A stretch of DNA of 16,774 bases, taken from positions 1 through 16,774 of the forward strand of contig CAMWLB010000029.1 in assembly GCA_947174985.1 (NCBI GenBank), written 5' to 3'. Numbering within the stretch: the first letter of the stretch is position 1; every line of letters begins with the position of its first letter. Origin of the DNA: an uncultured Lachnospiraceae bacterium (lineage in GTDB: Bacteria > Bacillota > Clostridia > Lachnospirales > Lachnospiraceae). Under the pieces are notes generated by a model that was not told the DNA's origin, did not search any database, and saw only the letters and a program-made list of their open reading frames with translations. A program made the translations under genes and the position numbers. Shown in pieces: positions 1 through 5,202 of this stretch.

Positions 1-79
1 CAGTGATATGATAGAAACAAAGCATTTAGGTTCCCTGCGATTATTTCTATTCTATTATAGTTTTACAAGGAGATTGCTT

Positions 80-997
80 ATGACAACAGATACCTATACC
101 CTCACCAATCCGGACGCACAGGAGGCGGCCGTAAAGCTCTACCGCTTTCTCTGCTCTTTAAAAGGAAATGGGATTCTTTCCGGGCAGCAGGAATGTCCGC
201 GGGACAAAACAAATGGCAGAGAGCTTTCCTATATTAAAGAAGTCAGTGGACAGCTTCCCGCCATCCTGGGACTTGACTATATAGAAAATGACTTTGAAGG
301 CGTCAACAAGCGCGCGCAGAACTGGCATAACAAAGGCGGCATTGTATCTATTTGCTGGCATTGGGGTCTCCCTCCTTTCGGCGTTGGTTACCTTTCCAGT
401 AAGGAAAGCGTGGATATGACGGAACTGCTCACTCCGGGCATAGCACTTCATCAAGGGCTTTTGGACAATCTGGACCGCGCAGCCGGCGCGCTTGCCGTTC
501 TGCGCGACGCAAAAATTCCCGTTCTATGGCGTCCGCTGCACGAATTCGACGGCGCATGGTTCTGGTGGGGAAAAGGCGGCGCAGAAGCTTTTCAAAAGCT
601 ATGGCGGCTGATGTACGAACGTTTTACCAATTTACATAAGCTCAATCATTTAATCTGGGTGCTTGGTTATTCCCACGAGATGCACGAGGGCTGGTATCCC
701 GGGGATGCCTATGTAGACTGTATCGGCGGCGATGCCTATACCGAAGGAATTCATGAAGAATTGTATCACTGGATTGCAAAAAGGACAGACAAGCAAATGC
801 CCATCTGCCACCACGAAAACGGACCTCTTCCGGAGCCGGGGCTTCTTGCCCTGAAACATGTGGACTGGTGCTGGTTTCTGACCTGGCACACCATTCATAT
901 CCACGAACAGAACAGCGCGGATTATGTGCGGTATGTGTATAACCATCCTTATGTGATTACGCTGGATAGGCTGAAAGAAAGATTTAAGAACTCGTAA
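80..997 (+). CDS. Intracellular GH26 beta-mannanase
   Basis: A glycoside hydrolase family 26 protein of 305 residues, expected to cut beta-1,4-mannosidic bonds in mannan or manno-oligosaccharides. The family signatures are clear: WRPLHEFDGAWFWWG carries the acid/base Glu155, and HHENG carries the likely nucleophile Glu246; the loop WHWGLPPFG is also typical. I chose the ATG at 80 because AAGGAG lies 68-73 just upstream; an in-frame ATG at 8 has no ribosome binding site. From this start there is no signal peptide or anchor, whereas many GH26 mannanases are secreted, so it probably works in the cytoplasm on imported oligosaccharides. Length equals a bare catalytic domain with no carbohydrate-binding module. 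The nearby GH5_8 mannanase and GH2 beta-mannosidase support a mannan role. An exo-acting or mannobiohydrolase activity is possible; specificity cannot be read from the sequence. Confidence 0.88.
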   Translation: MTTDTYTLTNPDAQEAAVKLYRFLCSLKGNGILSGQQECPRDKTNGRELSYIKEVSGQLPAILGLDYIENDFEGVNKRAQNWHNKGGIVSICWHWGLPPFGVGYLSSKESVDMTELLTPGIALHQGLLDNLDRAAGALAVLRDAKIPVLWRPLHEFDGAWFWWGKGGAEAFQKLWRLMYERFTNLHKLNHLIWVLGYSHEMHEGWYPGDAYVDCIGGDAYTEGIHEELYHWIAKRTDKQMPICHHENGPLPEPGLLALKHVDWCWFLTWHTIHIHEQNSADYVRYVYNHPYVITLDRLKERFKNS

Positions 998-1029
998 AAA
1001 TGTATTTTTTGTGAATTTACAAAATCAGA

Positions 1030-1058
1030 TTGCAGCATATTACGGAATGTGCTATAGT
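1030..1058 (+). promoter_or_regulatory. Promoter of small toxin gene
   Basis: TTGCAG (1030-1035) and TATAGT (1053-1058) are separated by exactly 17 bases, a good sigma-A promoter. Transcription should start near 1065, giving a leader of about 80 bases before the small ORF at 1147. The upstream run of A and T may act as an UP element. Confidence 0.7.
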
Positions 1059-1084
1059 ACATGTACGGGAAACCATAGAGCCTA

Positions 1085-1140
1085 AGGCGGCTGCCCTCCA
1101 CCTCGGAGGGGCCACCCTCCGGACGAGAGAAAGGAGGGCA
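1085..1140 (+). promoter_or_regulatory. Structured leader that can trap the toxin ribosome binding site
   Basis: Four alternating complementary blocks are present: CCCTCC at 1094-1099, GGAGGG at 1105-1110, CCCTCC at 1115-1120 and GGAGGG at 1133-1138. The last block is the Shine-Dalgarno sequence of the gene at 1147. Block 1 can pair with block 4 (extended to 8 perfect pairs, 1092-1099 with 1133-1140) while 2 pairs with 3; alternatively 1 pairs with 2 and 3 with 4. Both folds hide the ribosome binding site. In addition 1085-1097 can pair with 1294-1306 in the 3' region (13 pairs, two of them G-U), which would remove block 1. These pairings are read directly from the sequence; their effect on translation is inferred. 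Confidence 0.6.
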
Positions 1141-1146
1141 TTGCCA

Positions 1147-1242
1147 ATGTATGTTACATATTCTGACTTAATTCAGATTGGAATATTCATTTGCGCACTT
1201 GTTAGGTTGTGTTATTCAATCTTCAGCAAAAAACGAAAATAG
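1147..1242 (+). CDS. Small holin-like membrane toxin, type I TA candidate
   Basis: A 31-residue peptide: a short polar start (MYVTYSD), one hydrophobic segment at about residues 8-26, and a basic tail KKRK. This is the build of the TxpA/BsrG/Fst and holin-like toxins of type I toxin-antitoxin systems in Firmicutes, which insert in the membrane when made in excess. AAGGAGGG at 1131-1138 gives 8-9 bases of spacing to the ATG at 1147. An earlier in-frame ATG at 1030 overlaps the promoter and is not used. An arginine at residue 20 sits inside the hydrophobic segment, which is unusual and could make the segment amphipathic. The own promoter, structured leader and converging antisense RNA fit regulated toxin expression. 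Without homology search it could be another small membrane protein. Confidence 0.72.
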   Translation: MYVTYSDLIQIGIFICALVRLCYSIFSKKRK

Positions 1243-1268
1243 CCGCCACTACTGCAATAGTGACGGCT
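1231..1268 (-). terminator. Terminator of antisense RNA and probably of the mannanase operon
   Basis: The hairpin 1241-1251 with 1258-1268 has 10 pairs and one mismatch (AGCCG.CACTA against TAGTG.CGGCT) around a small loop. Read on the minus strand it is followed by a T-rich tract (1240 down to 1231), an intrinsic terminator. It begins at the stop codon of the toxin gene. On the plus strand the downstream tract is not T-rich, so it is a weak terminator in that direction. Confidence 0.68.
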
Positions 1269-1292
1269 GTTAGCATATAACAGTTTTCATTT

Positions 1293-1323
1293 AGGGGTAG
1301 CCGCCTCTGTGGCTTCCCTTTAT
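1293..1323 (+). terminator. Possible toxin mRNA terminator
   Basis: GGG-AGCC pairs with GGCT-CCC (1295-1302 with 1311-1318, one T-T mismatch, 8-base loop) and a short T-rich stretch follows (TTTATGTTTA). This is a modest intrinsic terminator in the plus direction. If used, the toxin mRNA would contain the 1294-1306 segment complementary to its own leader. Confidence 0.4.
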
Positions 1324-1329
1324 GTTTAT

Positions 1330-1358
1330 AATATAGCATATCAATGACTTTTTTTCAA
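1330..1358 (-). promoter_or_regulatory. Promoter of antisense RNA
   Basis: On the minus strand TTGAAA (1358-1353) and TATATT (1335-1330) are 17 bases apart. The start should lie near 1323, facing the toxin gene. The -35 is within a pair of TCAATGA direct repeats (1341-1347 and 1355-1361, plus-strand reading), whose meaning is unclear. Confidence 0.62.
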
Positions 1359-1376
1359 TGATTTTTTATTCGCCCC

Positions 1377-2681
1377 TTACGACACCATCAAAGCAAGAAT
1401 CGCAAAAGCAGCTTCCGATGTACCTTCCATTTTTCTAAATTCCACAGTGTGGACCGCCTTTTCTCCTGAAGAATAAACCTCCACGGTCTCACCGTAATCG
1501 CCCCAGCCGCCGGTAAAATCGGAATCCAGGGTCATGGCATACTCGCCATCTACATATACCTCAAACTGTCCGCCCGTTCCGTTCGTCATTTTCTGATACA
1601 TAACACCGATATTGGCGGCTTCCACGGAAAACACAATGCTTTCCTCTCCCGTCTCTGTATACCAGTTGCCGGGGAATCTCCAATTGATATCCTGTTCCGT
1701 AAAGCTGCCCCATTCCGTTGGCTCGATATCCTTACTGCCGAGAAGTGCCGCCTCCAGATAGGCTTCTTTGGTAATCACAGGCTTGTCAAAAGGCGTCACT
1801 TCCGCGTCTATCTCATCAAGACGATTGTAAATATCCATCAGATATATGGAAAGCAATTCTCCCACAATGGCATGCCCCCTGTCATTGGGATGAATGTTAT
1901 CCGGCGAAATGTCCTTCCACGTAAAAGCACCTTCCTCAATTTCCTGCAGCACCGCATTCCGGTAGCTTATCATAGGAAGCCCATACTGAAAGCCAATCAG
2001 GGAATCGTTATCCTGCGCGCTGGTTCCATCCTCCATTGTCATAAACAAAAGCAATACCGCAGGTGCATTTTCCTCCTTCAGAATCCGGCGCACCAGATTG
2101 TCATAGCTCTTTTTGTAAAATATATTGTTGCCGTCATTCACAGAAAACTCCACCACCACAAAATCAGGTTCATAACTGAGCAAGTCCGTCCCGACCCTGT
2201 GCACGCCTAAGTAGGAGCTGGTTCCGCCCACACCCGCATTCACAAATTCTATTTCTGCATCCGGAAAAGTATCCTCCCACCATTTTTTTAAGAGGGACGC
2301 ATAGCAGTTGTTCTGGTTGGAGGCAGAGGAGCCCTGTGTGATGGAACCGCCAATCACACCTATCGTTACTTTTTCACCATCCCTTGCCTTTCGCATGGCG
2401 GCCGCAATACGGGACAAGTCTCCTTCCGGAAAGGCACAGGCACGCTCGTACATTTCCTTATCTATATAAGTACACGCCGCAAGCAGCGATTCCAAATCTG
2501 CTGCCGCCACTTCCTCATCCGCCTCATTACCCGAGGATTCCGGCAAAGTATTCATGTCCGCATCATTTTCCTTTTCAGCAGCACATGCCGAAAGCAGCAG
2601 TGCAAAGCAAAGCATAAAAATGCAGCCGAACTTCGCCCCTGTCCTTTTCTTTTTCTTTTGATATTCCATATTTCCTCCCAT
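1377..2681 (-). CDS. SGNH/GDSL-family lipoprotein esterase with C-terminal beta domain
   Basis: A 434-residue surface lipoprotein. A basic n-region, a hydrophobic stretch (19-31) and the lipobox LLSAC with Cys33 mark lipoprotein export. The SGNH hydrolase blocks follow: GGSITQG with Ser113, the VGGTSS glycine (about 152), FSVND with Asn182, and DNIHP with Asp261 and His264. From about 300 a second, Trp- and Gly-rich domain resembles a beta-sandwich carbohydrate-binding or accessory module. It lies 18 bases behind the GH5_8 mannanase stop, in one operon, so an acetyl-mannan esterase removing acetyl groups from mannan is the best guess; families such as CE17 and CE2 combine SGNH and beta-sandwich domains, but assignment needs comparison. 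Start choice is uncertain: AAGGAG lies 11 bases before the ATG at 2681, while GGAGG lies 4 bases before an in-frame ATG at 2669. Confidence 0.8.
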   Translation of the reverse strand: MGGNMEYQKKKKRTGAKFGCIFMLCFALLLSACAAEKENDADMNTLPESSGNEADEEVAAADLESLLAACTYIDKEMYERACAFPEGDLSRIAAAMRKARDGEKVTIGVIGGSITQGSSASNQNNCYASLLKKWWEDTFPDAEIEFVNAGVGGTSSYLGVHRVGTDLLSYEPDFVVVEFSVNDGNNIFYKKSYDNLVRRILKEENAPAVLLLFMTMEDGTSAQDNDSLIGFQYGLPMISYRNAVLQEIEEGAFTWKDISPDNIHPNDRGHAIVGELLSIYLMDIYNRLDEIDAEVTPFDKPVITKEAYLEAALLGSKDIEPTEWGSFTEQDINWRFPGNWYTETGEESIVFSVEAANIGVMYQKMTNGTGGQFEVYVDGEYAMTLDSDFTGGWGDYGETVEVYSSGEKAVHTVEFRKMEGTSEAAFAILALMVS

Positions 2682-2699
2682 ATTGCAACCATCTCCTTA

Positions 2700-3740
2700 T
2701 TATTCTTCAAACACGGTACATATCTGGGAAGTTTCCCTGATACCGTTCGTTCCGTTTACCACAATTTCTCCCCAGTCAGCAGAAAGTTCCCTGCCGTCCC
2801 ACTGGACTGCCAAATCCAGATATTCCACACCGCCGCCGTTGCCCTTCCACGACCATGCAATATACCCTATCTGATTTTCCTCACAGTACTGCATCAAAAA
2901 CGCCTCGTCCACATCGCCGTCCGTATGGTTATAGCCAAACTCTCCCACGCAGACACAGAAGCCGTTATCCGTTGCATATTTCAGGTTTGTTTCAATTTTT
3001 GCAGCACTTCCGCCCGCTGTACCATACATATGAATGGAAAACATAACATTCGCCAGCGGGTCCGCGTCAAACACCTCCCTGCCGCCTTCCGCGATGCACT
3101 TGGCATACTGTCCCCAGCCCGCGCTGTCCACCATAATGGTGTGGGTAAGCCCTGCTTCCCGCAGCATGGGAATCGCCTCCACGTATGCTTCTTTCCAAGC
3201 CTGCGTGGTGCTGTTTCCCATCCACTCGTTGGCTATATTGATAATCACATACGCCTCTTCCCCAATCAGTACATCCTTGATATCCACAAAGTACTGCGCC
3301 GCCGCAAGCAGTGATTCCTTGTCGTTGTAGCCGGTTGCGTCATGCACCTCCAGTATGGCAATCAGGTTCCTGTCCTTGCATGCCTTGATAATGCCCGCCA
3401 CCGTATCGGCCGTGTTTTCATTCCACTGCTCACCGTTTGACAATACAATGCGCACACAGTTGCTTCCCGTATCTTTTATGGCATCAAGCGTCAAAAAGAG
3501 CTTATCTGTGAACCATGTGTGTGCATGGTTGATACCCCGCAGCACAAAGGGATTGCCGTTGGCATCGTAGAGCACGCCGCCGTCCACATAAAAGCCTGTA
3601 TGCTCTTCCGCTTTATTTTGTGTTTCTTCCTGCACAGAAGAAGGGGCCGATTCCTCTTTTGCAGGTCTGCTGCCGCAGGCTGAAAATACAAGAATCAGCA
3701 TTAAAAACAGTAATAACAGTTTGTTTCGTTTTTTTGTCAT
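2700..3740 (-). CDS. GH5 subfamily 8 endo-beta-1,4-mannanase lipoprotein
   Basis: A 346-residue lipoprotein endo-mannanase (EC 3.2.1.78 expected). The signal peptide ends in VFSAC with Cys22, followed by a Ser/Glu-rich linker to about residue 47. The catalytic domain closely follows bacterial GH5_8 mannanases: GFYVDGGVLYDANGNPFVLRG (48-69), Arg97, EVHDATG, INIANEW with acid/base Glu172, MVDSAGWGQY, FSIHMYG with His237 and Tyr239, VGEFG with nucleophile Glu267, IAWSWKGN, and a final ETSQICTVF. I start at the ATG at 3740, which has GAGG 8 bases upstream; the in-frame upstream ATG near 3842 lies before the predicted transcription start and has no signal peptide layout. It is first in an operon with the SGNH lipoprotein, driven by a promoter under a palindrome shared with the MATE gene. 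It has no extra binding module. Confidence 0.93.
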   Translation of the reverse strand: MTKKRNKLLLLFLMLILVFSACGSRPAKEESAPSSVQEETQNKAEEHTGFYVDGGVLYDANGNPFVLRGINHAHTWFTDKLFLTLDAIKDTGSNCVRIVLSNGEQWNENTADTVAGIIKACKDRNLIAILEVHDATGYNDKESLLAAAQYFVDIKDVLIGEEAYVIINIANEWMGNSTTQAWKEAYVEAIPMLREAGLTHTIMVDSAGWGQYAKCIAEGGREVFDADPLANVMFSIHMYGTAGGSAAKIETNLKYATDNGFCVCVGEFGYNHTDGDVDEAFLMQYCEENQIGYIAWSWKGNGGGVEYLDLAVQWDGRELSADWGEIVVNGTNGIRETSQICTVFEE

Positions 3741-3780
3741 GTCTACCCTCACTTCCATCTTCTTAATTTCATTATTTTTT

Positions 3781-3810
3781 ATTGTAAATAGCATAATTTC
3801 ATATTTACAA
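3781..3810 (-). promoter_or_regulatory. Promoter of mannanase-esterase operon
   Basis: On the minus strand TTGTAA (3810-3805) and TACAAT (3786-3781) are 18 bases apart. The predicted start near 3774 leaves a leader of about 34 bases before the ATG at 3740. Both elements fall in the arms of the inverted repeat 3782-3810. Confidence 0.55.
3782..3810. promoter_or_regulatory. Inverted repeat, putative operator between divergent genes
   Basis: TTGTAAATA (3782-3790) and TATTTACAA (3802-3810) are perfect 9-base inverted arms, 11 bases apart. The right arm overlaps the -35 elements of both divergent promoters and the left arm overlaps the -10 of the mannanase promoter. A dimeric regulator bound here could control the mannanase operon and the MATE exporter together. 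The regulator is not in the window. Confidence 0.5.
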
Positions 3811-3832
3811 AACCGACACGCTGTGTTAGCAT
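3804..3832 (+). promoter_or_regulatory. Promoter of MATE exporter gene
   Basis: TTTACA (3804-3809) and TAGCAT (3827-3832) are 17 bases apart. The predicted start near 3839 lies 21 bases before the ATG at 3860. The -35 lies in the right arm of the inverted repeat. Confidence 0.45.
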
Positions 3833-3859
3833 GTAACCGCATACGAAAGGAGTTTACTT

Positions 3860-5194
3860 ATGAAAAATCTGACACACGGCAAGCCCTTAAAATTAATCCT
3901 TCTATTTGCAATACCACTGTTCATCGGACAGCTTTTCCAGTTGTTTTACAGCCTCGTGGATACCCGCATCGTCGGTTCCATTTTAGGTGACGAGTCACTT
4001 GCCGCAGTCGGAGCCACCAGTTCTTTAAGTGAGATGCTGCTCAGCCTCTTAAACGGCTTTACCAACGGCTTTGCTCTGGTCATCGCCACCCTTTTCGGGG
4101 CAAATGATACAAAAAACATGAAAAAAGCGGTTGGCGGAACCGTCCTTTTAGGCGTCATTTCCTCCATATGCATCAGTGTAGTCTGCCTTTTGTTCCTCTC
4201 TCCGATTTTACGGTTTATGAATGTGTCCGCCGAACTGATGCCACAGGCAAAATCCTATATCTCCATCATTCTCGCAGGGCTTCTTGCCGCCACACTCTAC
4301 AACGTGTGCGCCGCGATTCTTCGTGCCATCGGCGACTCCTTCACACCGCTTATTTTTTTGATTATTTCTACCTTTTTAAATATCTTTCTTGACTACGCCT
4401 TTATCCGGTACCTTCAGATGGGCGTTGCCGGAGCTGCTTTTGCAACCGTGATTGCACAGGCGCTCTCCGCCTTTATGTGCTTTCTCTACATGCGGAAAAA
4501 ATATCCTTCGCTCACCCTTGCAAAAGAGGATTTCTCCATTCCGGCGGAAATTTACCGACGGCTTCTTGCCACCGGCCTATCCATGGGCTTTATGGTTTCC
4601 TTTGTCAACCTTGGCTCAGTGGCACTGCAGACGGCAATCAACACCTTCGGTCAAAACAAAATTGTGGCACATACCGCTGCACGAAAGGTAACCTCTATCT
4701 TTATGCTGCCCTTCTCCGTGCTTGGAGCCACTCTTGCTACCTTCTGCAGCCAGAACCTCGGTGCCGGCAAATATTCCCGTATCAAAACCGGCGTGCGGGA
4801 TACCCTGCTCGTCACCTTTGCATGGTGTGCTGTCGTTATCGCAGCCGCCTATACCATTTCGCCCATTTTGATACGGCTGATTACTGCCTCCACAGAAAAA
4901 GAGGTTATTGATACTGCCACCCTGTACCTTAAGGTTAACACCGCCTTCTATTTCGTTCCTGCGGTTATCTGCCTGTTCCGCAACAGTATGCAGGGCTTCG
5001 GCGACAACAAAACGCCCGTCTTCTCCAGCACATTGGAGCTTGTGGGAAAAATTGCCATCGCCTTCCTGCTTGCACCTGCCATCGACTACATGGGCATCAT
5101 CGTGGCCGAGCCGATTGTATGGATTATCATGGTGATTCCGCTTATTATCAACATGGTGCGTAGTCCTATCTTACGTATGCCGGACAGTGAGTAA
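3860..5194 (+). CDS. MATE-family efflux transporter
   Basis: A 444-residue polytopic membrane protein of the multidrug and toxic compound extrusion family, which export small molecules using a sodium or proton gradient. The sequence begins with the usual family opening (GKPLKLILLFAIPLFIGQLFQLFYSLVDTRIVG) and continues with about 12 hydrophobic segments in two similar halves; the second half starts around 232 (LATGLSMGFMVSFVNLGSVALQ). Length is normal. AAAGGAG (3845-3851) precedes the ATG by 8 bases. It is a single-gene unit, divergent from the mannanase operon, and converges on the GH2 gene with only 6 bases between stop codons. The substrate cannot be told; the shared operator hints at regulation with mannan use, but MATE genes often sit by chance beside unrelated genes. 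Confidence 0.92.
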   Translation: MKNLTHGKPLKLILLFAIPLFIGQLFQLFYSLVDTRIVGSILGDESLAAVGATSSLSEMLLSLLNGFTNGFALVIATLFGANDTKNMKKAVGGTVLLGVISSICISVVCLLFLSPILRFMNVSAELMPQAKSYISIILAGLLAATLYNVCAAILRAIGDSFTPLIFLIISTFLNIFLDYAFIRYLQMGVAGAAFATVIAQALSAFMCFLYMRKKYPSLTLAKEDFSIPAEIYRRLLATGLSMGFMVSFVNLGSVALQTAINTFGQNKIVAHTAARKVTSIFMLPFSVLGATLATFCSQNLGAGKYSRIKTGVRDTLLVTFAWCAVVIAAAYTISPILIRLITASTEKEVIDTATLYLKVNTAFYFVPAVICLFRNSMQGFGDNKTPVFSSTLELVGKIAIAFLLAPAIDYMGIIVAEPIVWIIMVIPLIINMVRSPILRMPDSE

Positions 5195-5202
5195 CTGTTT
5201 TT
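5184..5202 (+). terminator. Weak terminator at the end of the MATE gene
   Basis: ACAGT (5184-5188) pairs with ACTGT (5194-5198), with TTTT following. The stem has only 5 pairs and includes the stop codon. The converging GH2 gene leaves no room for anything larger. Confidence 0.28.

Larger units (their letters stand above)
1231..1323 (-). ncRNA. Antisense RNA, putative type I antitoxin
   Basis: An RNA of about 90 bases is predicted between the minus-strand promoter (1330-1358) and the minus-strand terminator (1231-1268). It is complementary to the last few codons and the 3' untranslated region of the toxin gene, the arrangement seen in convergent type I systems. Its 5' end folds into a hairpin (1293-1302 with 1311-1320). 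It covers the 1294-1306 segment that the toxin leader can pair with, so it could prevent that pairing. Ends are estimated from promoter and terminator positions only. Read-through from the lipoprotein operon upstream on the same strand would produce the same sequence. Confidence 0.58.

Noticed and set aside
8..79. Longer N-terminus for the GH26 protein starting at the ATG at 8
   Set aside because: No ribosome binding site before 8, and AAGGAG is placed ideally for the ATG at 80; the added residues form no clear signal peptide.
1007..1024. TTTTGT-gaattt-ACAAAA hairpin as terminator of the GH26 gene
   Set aside because: Only six mostly A-T pairs and no T tract after it; it lies just before the toxin promoter and may only be AT-rich promoter context.
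1341..1361. TCAATGA direct repeats as a recombination or attachment site
   Set aside because: Seven-base repeats 14 bases apart in AT-rich DNA are too short to support this; they flank the antisense RNA promoter.
2658..3314. Open frame of about 218 codons on the plus strand over the GH5_8 gene
   Set aside because: It is antisense to a clearly conserved mannanase and reads as low-quality His-, Pro- and Ser-rich translation.
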